The notes under the pieces were generated by a model that was given only the letters and a program-made list of their open reading frames with translations, had not been told where the DNA came from and made no database searches. The translations under genes and the position numbers were made by a program. Positions 16,435 to 24,561 of a DNA stretch of 37,516 nt are shown here, piece by piece (position 1 is the first letter of the stretch; the number at the start of each line of letters is the position of its first letter). This DNA is from Nitrososphaerota archaeon (GTDB taxonomy: Archaea; Thermoproteota; Nitrososphaeria; Nitrososphaerales; Gagatemarchaeaceae). Location: assembly GCA_016200045.1 (NCBI GenBank), contig JACQFN010000025.1, positions 1-37,516 on the forward strand, read 5' to 3'.

Positions 16435-17061
16435 TCAATTGCCGTGCGTAGATGTGCCGAACCACGCGTTCTTTCCGGGGTGGGCGTACTTAAGGCCCGG
16501 TGCGAAGACTGCGAAGGACTTCGTTGAGGTCACGTTGAGCTCGTTGCAGGTGAGGCCCGTCGGGAGCACTACCTTCGCCTCATAGTCGTCCCCGGTCACG
16601 GGGTTCCTCATCGGTTCGAGGACGGCAAGGACTCCATCCCCCGCCTTGTACCTGCTGTTGGGACCATCGAAAGCCCATTGGAACTTGACGTACGAGGTGT
16701 CCAGCCACTTGTCGAAGGTCGCCGCGAAGATCGGCCAGGGCTTTCCTCCTGCTTCCCCCTTGACAATTCTCTCAAGTGCCTTCCTTTGCCCTGCGTTCGC
16801 TTTCTCGTCGATGTAGAGCTTGGCGGTCCCGCCCCCTTCGTGTATCGCCCGGGGCCAGGCGCAGACAAGCGCGAAAGCCAACCCGTCAAGATCGACATCG
16901 CCGTAGCTGCCTTCCCTAATCTTCATGGCCCAGCCGCCTTCGCAGAATCCAGTCGTGGGTCGGGCGTCGAAGTTGCAGGGGCACCCCCAGTCGCAATTGC
17001 AGGCTGTGATTATTTCGCACTTGTAGTGCCACTTTGCAGATCCTCCAGCAGTGCGGCCCAT
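16435..17061 (-). CDS. DUF1326 family protein
   Basis: A 208-residue soluble protein matching DUF1326 (COG5588). Near the N-terminus CEIITACNCDWGCPCNFD carries the conserved cluster of four cysteines with C-x-C and C-x-C spacing, a likely metal site. Further marks are CEGGWAMKIREG, LAFALVCAWP and a beta-rich remainder. Members often sit beside DUF2182 membrane proteins, as here, suggesting a metal-linked pair of unknown function. ATG 17061 is preferred over TTG 17073 because a TATA-like box lies 24-31 bases upstream. Confidence 0.85.
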   Translation of the reverse strand: MGRTAGGSAKWHYKCEIITACNCDWGCPCNFDARPTTGFCEGGWAMKIREGSYGDVDLDGLAFALVCAWPRAIHEGGGTAKLYIDEKANAGQRKALERIVKGEAGGKPWPIFAATFDKWLDTSYVKFQWAFDGPNSRYKAGDGVLAVLEPMRNPVTGDDYEAKVVLPTGLTCNELNVTSTKSFAVFAPGLKYAHPGKNAWFGTSTHGN

Positions 17062-17084
17062 GCGAACGCGCAACGCTTTCTCGA

Positions 17085-17092
17085 TTATTTAA
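17085..17092 (-). promoter_or_regulatory. TATA-like box for the DUF1326 gene
   Basis: Minus-strand TTAAATAA sits 24-31 bases before ATG 17061, within the 48-base gap after the DUF2182 stop. This indicates that the DUF1326 gene has its own leaderless promoter although DUF2182 lies directly upstream. Confidence 0.45.
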
Positions 17093-17109
17093 GGGCGGAA
17101 GCCGTCTGA

Positions 17110-17850
17110 TTAGATGAAGCTCAGGCCCGCTATCAACGCCCCCGAGGCCATCATCAATACACCGAGGGCCTTCGAGAAACCGAGGCCGCTGGGAAAGACC
17201 TTCTCCACGAGGATCACCCCGGCGAAAACGACCATCCAGACTAGGCTCATTGAGCCGACAAGGATCAGGATCGCCATGAACACCCAGCAGCAGATGATGC
17301 AGAACCGCGAGTACTCTGCCCCCATGAGAAGTCGGCCCACTACTCCAGTTCGCCAGCTCGTCAAGATGAACGTCATCGGCGAACGGCATTTCATCAGGGC
17401 TTTCTGCTTCAAGGAACTGAACTGGTAGACTCCGGCCAAGATGACTAGGCCGCCACTCGTCACCCCCACCAGACCAGTGACTCCGTTCGACGGAGGGAGG
17501 AACTCCATGACCAAGTTCGAGCCGAGGAATGCGACGACGCCGACGGCCGACCACACTCCAAAATACCCGAGGAGGAACTGTGCGGGGTCGGCGGCTGTCA
17601 AACCGCTCGTCCCGTCGCTCCGTCCGGTCTTCTCCCCTTGGGCCAAGAGAGATACGATCGGGAAGGTGGACGGGAGCATCATGGCAGCCATTCCGGCCGC
17701 CCACGCCCCCATGAAAACGCCTAAGGAAACCAGATTCAGGCTTGCGGTCTGAGTTCCCATCGAAGCGAATACGACGACCAACCAAAGGAAGCCACTCAAA
17801 CCCACTACTATCAGCACGGGAAACGTCTTTCCCGATTTCAATTGTCGCAT
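17110..17850 (-). CDS. DUF2182 predicted metal-binding integral membrane protein
   Basis: About 246 residues with six or so membrane helices. Family marks: MGAWAAGMAAMMLPSTFP (helix with the conserved W..GM.AMM.P), LAGVYQFSSLKQKALMKCRS with P-M following, FCIICCWVFMAILILVGSM with its cysteines, and VILVEKVFPSG. These match DUF2182 (COG5486). The frame is open up to 17925, but the first helix begins just after ATG 17850. With the DUF1326 protein encoded next to it, it probably forms a membrane-bound metal-related unit; no reaction is established. Confidence 0.85.
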   Translation of the reverse strand: MRQLKSGKTFPVLIVVGLSGFLWLVVVFASMGTQTASLNLVSLGVFMGAWAAGMAAMMLPSTFPIVSLLAQGEKTGRSDGTSGLTAADPAQFLLGYFGVWSAVGVVAFLGSNLVMEFLPPSNGVTGLVGVTSGGLVILAGVYQFSSLKQKALMKCRSPMTFILTSWRTGVVGRLLMGAEYSRFCIICCWVFMAILILVGSMSLVWMVVFAGVILVEKVFPSGLGFSKALGVLMMASGALIAGLSFI

Positions 17851-18097
17851 ATCAGTAGTCTGGACGTTGGTAAGCAGGAGCTCCCGAGAGTTCCAATACT
17901 CCCCCGAGATGTTCTTGGAGCGCATTCGACAAGTGCAAGTTCACACACAATCGCCGAAACGACTGATTCTCCTCCAATCTACACAAGGAATCGCCTCTGT
18001 AAGAGACTGCGCATCCGATGGACCCGTAATTGAAGAGCATAAGCTGAACTACGTCCAGGCCAGGGAATCACATCGATGATAGAGCAGGCGCCGATTC

Positions 18098-18556
18098 CTA
18101 AGCTCGAAGGAACCTAATCATGCGCGCCGTCGCATTCCAGCAATCGGGACCAGAGCAACGCGGCTCCTTGTTATCGGGTTTCTTCCCTTCGAGCAATTTG
18201 GACTGCTTGATTGCATCATCAAAATCTAATCTCGACAAGGTTCGTCTGCGGCTGCCGAAAGACAAGATGGCTGAGAGCGCCCCAATTGCGCAGAGCGCCT
18301 CTGAGAATTCACGTGGAGAGATGTTCGAGTCTAGAGTTGTTTCGATGTCACGGATGTGTTCAGATGCGAACTTGACATAGTCGCCGACGGCTCTTTCATA
18401 TCCAGTCGAAGTCGGAAGGTTCATCCTTTTGGCTAGCGAGACAACCTGATCCCTGATTACGCCGAGTTGGTGAGGCCTCAAGAACACTGTTGAACGCCCC
18501 ACATTTCTTTCCCGGTTGGCAATCAAATTCAGTAACTGCGACCGAAACTGGGGCAC
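18098..18556 (-). CDS. Hypothetical protein
   Basis: Up to 152 residues, polar and helical, with no membrane segment. Two cysteines occur near the C-terminus (CSGPDCWNA). No family recognised. The start is uncertain: GTG 18556 overlaps the divergent neighbour and lies too near the TATA-like box at 18562-18569, so TTG 18526 or GTG 18502 may be the true start. The gene has lower GC than the blocks on either side and, with its divergent neighbour, looks like a small insertion. Confidence 0.45.
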   Translation of the reverse strand: MPQFRSQLLNLIANRERNVGRSTVFLRPHQLGVIRDQVVSLAKRMNLPTSTGYERAVGDYVKFASEHIRDIETTLDSNISPREFSEALCAIGALSAILSFGSRRRTLSRLDFDDAIKQSKLLEGKKPDNKEPRCSGPDCWNATARMIRFLRA

Positions 18557-18561
18557 GACCG

Positions 18562-18569
18562 CTTATAAG
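18562..18569. promoter_or_regulatory. Palindromic TATA-like box between divergent genes
   Basis: CTTATAAG reads the same on both strands and lies between the divergent pair, so it could position transcription both ways, near 18595 (plus) and near 18540 (minus). These positions guide the start choices for both genes. Confidence 0.4.
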
Positions 18570-18623
18570 AGTAGCCTTACAAAGAATGCTGCATCACTTT
18601 GGGAGGAACCCGCGAAATCGACC

Positions 18624-19331
18624 TTGGCATCCATTGATGCTGACCAGGCCAGAGAGGTCACTGAAATCCGCAAAAATCTCGAGTGGCTCTCCGACGCATT
18701 ACTTGCCGCTTCTGAGAACGGTCTCTTTCGCTTCAAGGAAGTCGCAATAACGTTCGAGGCGGTACATCATGCCTTGGATAAAGCGAGGAAAGACTTCGAC
18801 AACGGGAAGGGGGATCTAAACGAAACCAAGAAGTCGAATGAAGAGTGTTGGAAGCTGCTTGACGAAGCGCTGAACCAAGCAGGAAACCCCTACCGAAATC
18901 GCTTCATTCATGTCAGGGGGATTGCATTTCTTCTAGCAACAACATTCGTGGCAATTCTGATAGGCCTAGCATGGGCGGGAACATCAACGTGGTTCGACAC
19001 AATTCCTTACTGGGCTTTGTTGATCGGTGGCTTGGGCGGCTGTCTTCGAGGCCTGTGGTGGCTCTTCAAGCATGTAAGCAGGAAGGACTTCCGGAGGTCT
19101 TGGTGGCTTTGGTATGTAATCAGCCCAATCGTGGGCTCCGGGTTAGGAGTCCTTACTTACTTTGCTGTCCTCGCGGCCGTCGCAGCCACGACGACCTCAA
19201 CAACAATCTCCCAAGCAGGACTGACGATGTTCCTCGCTGGATTCGCTGGGTTCAACTGGAACTGGGCGGTCCAATTCTTGGAGAATTTGGCCGGAGCAAA
19301 ATCAACTGCAGTAGCAGGGGTAAGACCATAG
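18624..19331 (+). CDS. Membrane protein with helical cytoplasmic N-domain
   Basis: About 235 residues from TTG 18624. Residues 1-95 are charged and helical, probably a coiled coil (AREVTEIRKNLEWLSDALL, ARKDFDNGKGDLNETKKSN). Four hydrophobic helices follow in the second half, including GIAFLLATTFVAILIGLAWA and VGSGLGVLTYFAVLAAVAA. ATG 18516 would add 36 residues but overlaps the divergent gene and places the TATA-like box inside the coding region. Function unknown; the cytoplasmic-helical plus four-helix layout would suit a stress or defence effector, but this is not shown. Confidence 0.5.
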   Translation: MASIDADQAREVTEIRKNLEWLSDALLAASENGLFRFKEVAITFEAVHHALDKARKDFDNGKGDLNETKKSNEECWKLLDEALNQAGNPYRNRFIHVRGIAFLLATTFVAILIGLAWAGTSTWFDTIPYWALLIGGLGGCLRGLWWLFKHVSRKDFRRSWWLWYVISPIVGSGLGVLTYFAVLAAVAATTTSTTISQAGLTMFLAGFAGFNWNWAVQFLENLAGAKSTAVAGVRP

Positions 19332-19376
19332 GCTCTTTCAGATTCTGAATCACCCAACCTCGACATAGACCAAGGG

Positions 19377-19556
19377 ACGGTCCCGGGAGACCTGAGGACC
19401 TACCCCAACGCGGAAGCGTACTACCTAATCTTCACGACCGCCGCGTTCCTTTCGCTTGCCTCGGTCGTGCTGTCCCTGGCCCTGGCGAGAAGGCGCGGTG
19501 CGATGCCTTCCTTCATGCCTGGCCCGCCTCAGGGTGGACCGACCCCTTCTCAATAG
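19377..19556 (+). pseudogene. C-terminal remnant of a multi-pass membrane protein gene
   Basis: The plus frame reads TVPGDLRTYPNAEAYYLIFT, then a membrane helix (TAAFLSLASVVLSLALA), a basic RRR stop-transfer end and a Pro/Gly-rich tail ending at TAG 19554-19556. It has the high GC of the core genome and a natural C-terminus, but no start. It resembles the last helix and tail of a transporter. Upstream the frame runs only to the stop of the preceding low-GC gene. The simplest reading is a gene whose 5' part was removed when the 17.9-19.35 kb segment arrived. It overlaps the MFS gene end by 44 bases. Confidence 0.45.
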
Positions 19557-20724
19557 CCGCCGGCCCTTCCTCCGCCTGAAGAGGCGTTCCGCCATAAGGA
19601 AGCCTGAGGTGCAGAAGTGCCGAGACGCTTCTGCCTGCCGCAGCTATGACGTACAGGTATGCGAGTGATAGCCAGAGGGGGGTGCTGGTGTTGATGACGG
19701 TCAGCGCGAACCCCGCAGTTAGCGCCCCTGCCATCGTGGTGACCCCGGTGATGAGGTTGAACTCCGCGCTGTACCTCCCCCTCTGTCCAGCCGGCGAAAT
19801 GTCATACAGATACGCGACGAACGCCACGTTCAGCAATGCGTTGGTCAGTCCCGAGAAGACGTTGACCGCGTAGACCTGCCAGGGAGCCGAGAAGAACATG
19901 TACGTCAGCGGGTAGGCGACAAGGCCCATCCTCCCCCAAAAGACCCACCTCTTCCTGTCTCTGTCGACGAGCCTCCCGACGAGCGGCTGGAAGGCGATCG
20001 TAGAAGCGACCGCGATGACCTGGGAAAGGCTGAACTCGAACAGGTCCATCTTCACCACCCTGACCAGGGTGATCGTGAAGAGGGGCCATGCGAACCCCCA
20101 GAACAGCCCGTAGACCCCGCTCACCAGATAGTACATCTTCAGGTGGGAAGACCCGGCCTTCGACATCGTGACCTTCTCGACCAGCTGCTCCTTCTGTCCC
20201 CTGAGGACTGCCGCGGAGACGACGAAGAATATCCCCGACAGGAGGTAGAGCGCCGCGTAGGAAGGATAGTAGGCGGTCAGGACGGTCGTCAGAATGAGGG
20301 CGGCAAGTGCGCCGACGCTCTGAAGCTGGGCGAAGCTGGAGAGGAATGAGCCCTTCTTCGTCTTCTCCGATGCCTCCCCGATCAGGGAAGTCCAACCGGC
20401 GAGATAGAATCCGATCGCCAGCGTGATTGCCGTGAACGTCACTGCCAGGAAGGCAGGGCTCTGCTCGAACGCGTTCCCAATCCATAATGCGCCTGTGACA
20501 AGACTGAACAGAATCGCGATTGCAACTCGTCTCCCTGACCTGTCCGCGATTCTCCCTCCGACGAGCTGGGAGACTGCCGAGGCGAGCGTGCCTATCGCCT
20601 GGACATATCCGATCAGCACGGCCCCGGCGCCCGATGCCGTCACGTTGAATCCGACGAACGGGGCTGCGGTGTTGTTCGCCAGCGAGTTCCACAGCGCGTG
20701 AAGCTTCAGGCGGGCGATTTTCAA
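19513..20724 (-). CDS. Major facilitator superfamily transporter
   Basis: A 403-residue protein with about twelve hydrophobic helices. The MFS loop 2-3 signature is seen as GGRIADRSGRRVAIAILFS, and a related motif in the second half reads VGRLVDRDRKRWVFWGR. The cytoplasmic tail is polar. Proton-driven secondary transport or efflux across the membrane is expected; the substrate is unknown. It starts at TTG 20724, with minus-strand CATAAAAA (20755-20762) 31-38 bases upstream as a TATA-like box. Confidence 0.8.
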   Translation of the reverse strand: MKIARLKLHALWNSLANNTAAPFVGFNVTASGAGAVLIGYVQAIGTLASAVSQLVGGRIADRSGRRVAIAILFSLVTGALWIGNAFEQSPAFLAVTFTAITLAIGFYLAGWTSLIGEASEKTKKGSFLSSFAQLQSVGALAALILTTVLTAYYPSYAALYLLSGIFFVVSAAVLRGQKEQLVEKVTMSKAGSSHLKMYYLVSGVYGLFWGFAWPLFTITLVRVVKMDLFEFSLSQVIAVASTIAFQPLVGRLVDRDRKRWVFWGRMGLVAYPLTYMFFSAPWQVYAVNVFSGLTNALLNVAFVAYLYDISPAGQRGRYSAEFNLITGVTTMAGALTAGFALTVINTSTPLWLSLAYLYVIAAAGRSVSALLHLRLPYGGTPLQAEEGPAAIEKGSVHPEAGQA

Positions 20725-20884
20725 AACCGGGTCAGGACGTCGCCGATTTCTCCCTTTTTATGAAGGATATGCAGTACGAATCGCTCTCATCCGATGCCAT
20801 CACGCCGTTCAATTCGGGCGAACGTTGCACCCCGACCAGTTCAAAACTGCCGTATCATTACCCCATTCCTTCTAACCTCACGCT

Positions 20885-21265
20885 ATGCTCAGTCGAATCA
20901 GGCAGATGGTCGGCCGGACGACGGAAGGCACGGACTGGACGCTCCAGGCAGAGCTCGACGCGCCGGAACCCGAGACGCCTCCGACAGCCCCTTCCCCCAT
21001 CCTTCCGGAGATTCCGAACCAAGCGGAATACGACCCTAATTCAAACACCGACCACTACGCCGACCTGGTCCGCCTTTCCATAGACCAGGGCGGGAAGTTA
21101 GGAAAGCACGAAATCCCAGTCGGGTGGTTGCGGATGACTCTCGCCGGCCTGGAGGGGAGGAGCCTAAGCGTCGAAGAAATGTGGGAGTTCGAGTGCTCCG
21201 ACTCGGAGAACGTCTCGCAAGACGGTCCGAGACTTCCATACGACGAGCTTTTCCCTTCGAACTAG
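20885..21265 (+). CDS. Hypothetical acidic protein
   Basis: A 126-residue soluble protein. The N-terminal third is basic then Pro/Glu-rich and probably disordered (APEPETPPTAPSPILPEIPN). The rest is acidic and helical (LEGRSLSVEEMWEFECSDSE). Codon use is GC-rich like the neighbouring core genes, which supports it as real. No family recognised. It is convergent with the polymerase X-like gene. Confidence 0.5.
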   Translation: MLSRIRQMVGRTTEGTDWTLQAELDAPEPETPPTAPSPILPEIPNQAEYDPNSNTDHYADLVRLSIDQGGKLGKHEIPVGWLRMTLAGLEGRSLSVEEMWEFECSDSENVSQDGPRLPYDELFPSN

Positions 21266-21311
21266 ACCCTCGACTAAATCCGTTTCGCGCCATCCGGCCG
21301 AGGACACTCCT

Positions 21312-21863
21312 TCAGTATTCGAACGGAGACTCGTCCCGGGGCCTCTTGTCCCCCTTCCCCCGCTCCTCCGGGGGCTTGAACTTCCATCCCAACGCTTCCC
21401 CGACTTCTCTCTCCGTCCGCGTCCGGATTAGCCGCTGGGGTTCGTCCCGGGTCCACAGGCCCCTCGAGTTGATGATGAGACCCCGGTCCCTCGCTTTGAT
21501 CGTCATCCCGATTGTGTGACCCTTCGGTCCGGTTGCCCACATCTGCGTCACTCCCCAGGCATCTGCGTCGAGGCAGAGAAACAGGTTGACCTGGACGCCT
21601 CTGTAACGGAAGTTCGAAATGACCTCTCCGAACGTCATCACCTGCCCGCCGATCTCCTTCACCCTGCGCGTGACCTTATCCTTCCAGGCGGTGAAGTCCT
21701 TGCCCCTGGGCATGACCGCAAGATCGATGTCGTGGACCGTGGGCTCCTTCCTCCTGATGCTCCCGGCTAACAGGACTTTGCCGTAGAGGTCTTTCGTCTT
21801 CGCAAGGAAGTCCAGGGCTATTCCCTCTGCCGCCTCCAGTTCCAGGTCTTTCTTGAATGACAT
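21312..21863 (-). CDS. Family X DNA polymerase-like nucleotidyltransferase, short form
   Basis: A 183-residue protein holding essentially only the palm domain of the DNA polymerase beta/X superfamily: AGSIRRKEPTVHDIDLAV gives the GS...DxD motif (Asp45, Asp47), and GVQVNLFLC then WGVTQMWATGP match the third strand and following helix. RDRGLIINSRGLW matches the conserved G..(L/I)N..GL. In typical polymerases the third catalytic residue is Asp (VDL); here it is Asn93. The N-terminal 8-kDa/HhH domains and the PHP domain of bacterial PolX are absent. It starts 8 bases after the ligase stop, so it is probably in one operon with the ligase for end joining or base-excision repair. Confidence 0.75.
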   Translation of the reverse strand: MSFKKDLELEAAEGIALDFLAKTKDLYGKVLLAGSIRRKEPTVHDIDLAVMPRGKDFTAWKDKVTRRVKEIGGQVMTFGEVISNFRYRGVQVNLFLCLDADAWGVTQMWATGPKGHTIGMTIKARDRGLIINSRGLWTRDEPQRLIRTRTEREVGEALGWKFKPPEERGKGDKRPRDESPFEY

Positions 21864-21871
21864 TCAGGGTT

Positions 21872-22705
21872 CTACCCTAGCTGCGAAAGCAGGCATTCGT
21901 CCGGAGTCTTGTCGTGCCGGATGCGGACTATGAAGGGCGCACGGAGCTTCCTGTCCCTGGTCACCTCCTGGAACCTGACCTCGATGACCGAGCCTCTCTT
22001 CACGTGGCGCGGGTCGACCTTCTCCACCATGGAGCCCACGTTCCCGATGTCCACCTGCTGGCCGTTGTCGTCGTAGACCGCAACCGACCATGACCTCGGA
22101 ATCCCGGACCTCTTCATCTCCGTCGTCTCCACGAGACCCGTCACGAAACAGTCGACTGTGTCGAACTTCTTCAACTTCAGCCAGGACTTCGGCTGGGCGT
22201 AGGTCGAATGCGGGTTCTTGACGACGACCCCCTCCCTCCCCTGCTTGACAGCCTCGTCCCTGAGCTTGGTTATTGCCTCGGCCGTCCTCGCCAGCGTGTA
22301 GGGGACCTCGAGCCCCGTCCCCTTCAGGATCTCCCTGAGAATCCTCTTCCTCTCGGTGAGAGGCCTTGGCCTGATGTCCCTGTTGTCCACCTGCAGGACG
22401 TCGAAGAGGAACAGCCCCTTCGCCTCCCGGGCGATGTACTCGCCGTCGAGGATCATCCGATGAGGCGCGTGAAGGAACTCCGGGACCCGCGAGAACACCT
22501 GCGGGGTGCCTTTTGGCGTGTAGATTCCGCCGTGCTTGCTGGAGAGGACGAGCTTGTCTCCGCTCTTGAAAAGGAACACCCTGATCCCGTCCAGCTTCGG
22601 CTCGCAGATGGCGGGGAGCGGGTTGGTAATCAGCCAGGTCCCGAGGTCGACCTTGACGGCCTTCGAATAGTTCTCCTGGACGTAGTTCGGGAGCTGGTCG
22701 CTCAT
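21872..22705 (-). CDS. ATP-dependent DNA ligase, minimal form
   Basis: A 277-residue ligase made of the nucleotidyltransferase and OB domains only. Motif I EPKLDGIR contains the adenylated Lys37. Motif III is LDGEYI, IIIa FLFDVLQ, IV EGVVVKNP and V SWLKLKK. The OB domain ends in APFIVRIRHDKTPDEC, the motif VI region. The N-terminal DNA-binding domain of the replicative archaeal ligase is missing, so this is a repair-type ligase that seals nicks, comparable to LigD-like or minimal ligases. It is followed after 8 bases by the PolX-like gene. GGATG at the start and a tiny upstream frame one base away suggest a three-gene unit. Confidence 0.88.
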   Translation of the reverse strand: MSDQLPNYVQENYSKAVKVDLGTWLITNPLPAICEPKLDGIRVFLFKSGDKLVLSSKHGGIYTPKGTPQVFSRVPEFLHAPHRMILDGEYIAREAKGLFLFDVLQVDNRDIRPRPLTERKRILREILKGTGLEVPYTLARTAEAITKLRDEAVKQGREGVVVKNPHSTYAQPKSWLKLKKFDTVDCFVTGLVETTEMKRSGIPRSWSVAVYDDNGQQVDIGNVGSMVEKVDPRHVKRGSVIEVRFQEVTRDRKLRAPFIVRIRHDKTPDECLLSQLG

Positions 22706-22706
22706 C

Positions 22707-22817
22707 CTACTTCGAGAGAACGACCTTCGGCTTCTTCGCCACTGGGACCGCAGGGAGCCTCGCAGACCCCTTCTCCTCCAGCAAAGCCCACGTGTAGATT
22801 CGGAAAGTAGATGTCAC
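22707..22817 (-). CDS. Small 36-residue frame ahead of the ligase (gene or remnant)
   Basis: From GTG 22817 to TAG 22707-22709, one base before the ligase ATG. It encodes a helix-like YTWALLEEKG and a basic tail ending AKKPKVVLSK. The codons are GC-rich like the ligase, and the tail looks like a genuine C-terminus. It lies exactly where the sequence changes to the lower-GC island, so it may be the truncated end of a larger gene rather than a small complete gene. Confidence 0.35.
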   Translation of the reverse strand: MTSTFRIYTWALLEEKGSARLPAVPVAKKPKVVLSK

Positions 22818-22985
22818 CAAACTATGAACGAATTCGGAGATTTGATGTCCTCAGACTATCCTAACCCTCAAGAACCAACGACATTATACGCCTACTAAGT
22901 GTCCCCATCGAAAAACGAACGCAACCCGAAGACCATGATTAAAGACTGAAAGGGTTATGGTGGAGGATTCTCGACGGAATGTGCA

Positions 22986-23324
22986 ATGGAAGAGTGGAAA
23001 TGGGGCGACATAACTGAACGAGAAGCGCTTGACCAGATTATAGAGATCATGAAAGAGAAATGCAAGTCAAGGCCTGAGGATTTCGTCATACCCGATGACA
23101 TCGAGGGACCGTTGAGAAGCTTCGTGAAACGAAAGAACCCAGACTTTGACGACAAGCATGTCGAGAGAATTACATCGAACATTCGAGGATGGCTGGGCTC
23201 GAGATACACAATGCTTTCAAGAGTCTCATCAGATTATGTGAATGTCGAGACACTGACGAGCTTCATCAGAGACTTCGAACGGAGCAAGACCAAACCCTAT
23301 GGGTACCGTAGAAAGAAGTCCTAA
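22986..23324 (+). CDS. Hypothetical small protein at the island edge
   Basis: A 112-residue soluble protein with acidic and helical regions (EEWKWGDITEREALDQIIEI) and a very basic C-terminus (KTKPYGYRRKKS). A GGTGGAGG ribosome-binding sequence stands about 20 bases before the ATG. No motif was recognised. It is the first gene of the lower-GC accessory island. Confidence 0.45.
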   Translation: MEEWKWGDITEREALDQIIEIMKEKCKSRPEDFVIPDDIEGPLRSFVKRKNPDFDDKHVERITSNIRGWLGSRYTMLSRVSSDYVNVETLTSFIRDFERSKTKPYGYRRKKS

Positions 23325-23678
23325 TGCACAACATACTTCGTTGACCAAAGAATAATAGTCTACAGGCGGTTGACGGGTTGTGCCAGATTCCAAGAGGGGG
23401 AGTTCGGCAAACAGCGGGGTTGTCATGAGAGAAACTCAAGAACGTAAGCACAAACCCCGACGAGATTCTCGAATGTCCACGTTGCCATTCGAAAGTACCT
23501 GGTCCGCTACGAAAAGAGGCATCTTCGAAAAGTACACGGAATACGACTCTAGACGCCCTCTGGTTTCCTTAGGACGGGGCAGGTAGCTAGTCTAGCAAGA
23601 ATCCAGACCAACGACTCAACCTGTAGGGGAATCCAAAGTGGAACTTACGCATACTCTTCGCTCTGAAAACAGACACCG
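23325..23678. other. Gene-poor stretch
   Basis: About 350 bases. A 68-codon plus-strand frame at 23380-23586 is open but very Ser/Arg-rich without a motif, so it is not called. No repeat or promoter stands out. Confidence 0.35.
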
Positions 23679-24473
23679 TCACTTTTGAAGCAAAAGCCGC
23701 ATGGCGGGCAGCACCTTCTCATTCACGTACTGCTTGCCTGCTTCCAGCGTACGTACTCGCTCTCCTTCCCACTCGGGCTCTGACTTCCAATTAAGCCAGA
23801 AGAATTCTCGTTTGGGATACATTTCAGCGAACTTCAACCCTTTCGACGAATGAGAGAAATTGACTCGGTAGGGTAGAAGTGTAATCCTCACCTTCGAGGG
23901 GTCAAGTTCCTCAATCATCTTGATTGTCTCCTTCCATGCCTTTCGAACCTCTTCATTCTTGATTCGTGCCTCGAGTCCTTCAAGGCTGGCAGGTTTCTCT
24001 TCGATTTCCTGCTTACGAGGCAGCTCCAGGTCAAGGAGTTGCACGTGTTTCGACCCGCCTATCTCGTAACACAATGCAATTTGCTTTAGCGTTACCTGAA
24101 TCTCCTCAGATACATACTTGACCACTTTCTTCGTCCTCTCATCAAAACTCTTCGCAATGAGAATGATTCTAGGTGGTTTGTCCTCTATCTCAACGTTCGA
24201 ATACGCCCTGAAGAAACTAAGACCTCGTTCCAGAAGATAATCATAGTATTCCAGCGCCTGAAGGAGTTGGCTGTTATCCTCGCCCAACTTGAGCTCAACG
24301 ACCGTCAGGGTTCCTTCGGAATCAACGCCATCAAGGTCAAGTCTCTTGCCATATGGTTTTGTCCGCCTCTGGCTCTTCAGGATGCGGAAACCATCCTCAA
24401 TTGATGAAGGACTACCAGTGAGAATCGCTTCCAGCTCCGCCTCTGACTCGATATCGCACACTCTGAATGCCAC
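23679..24473 (-). CDS. NucS/EndoMS-like PD-(D/E)XK endonuclease
   Basis: A 264-residue protein. The N-terminal ~130 residues match the nuclease domain of NucS/EndoMS-type enzymes: E26 in SSIEDGFRIL, D46 in GKRLDLDGVD, and E60-x-K62 in TVVELKLGE, followed by QALEYYDYLLERG. This gives the complete Glu-Asp-Glu-Lys active site. The N-terminal DNA-binding domain of true EndoMS is absent, and the C-terminal half (about 140-264) is different and may bind substrate. This suggests a defence or repair nuclease rather than mismatch EndoMS. GTG 24473 follows a TATA-like box (minus-strand CTTATATC, 24499-24506) by 26-33 bases, so the message is probably leaderless. Confidence 0.75.
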   Translation of the reverse strand: MAFRVCDIESEAELEAILTGSPSSIEDGFRILKSQRRTKPYGKRLDLDGVDSEGTLTVVELKLGEDNSQLLQALEYYDYLLERGLSFFRAYSNVEIEDKPPRIILIAKSFDERTKKVVKYVSEEIQVTLKQIALCYEIGGSKHVQLLDLELPRKQEIEEKPASLEGLEARIKNEEVRKAWKETIKMIEELDPSKVRITLLPYRVNFSHSSKGLKFAEMYPKREFFWLNWKSEPEWEGERVRTLEAGKQYVNEKVLPAMRLLLQK

Positions 24474-24561
24474 GAGGGCTACTTTCGTTTGACTTGGAGA
24501 TATAAGGTCGCTCTAAGAGTGACTGGCGGTCAATAAGAATCGACGAACCTGGTAGTCCTAC

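Noticed and set aside
23380-23586. 68-codon plus-strand frame
   Set aside because: Arg/Ser-rich with no recognisable feature or good start; left as non-coding.
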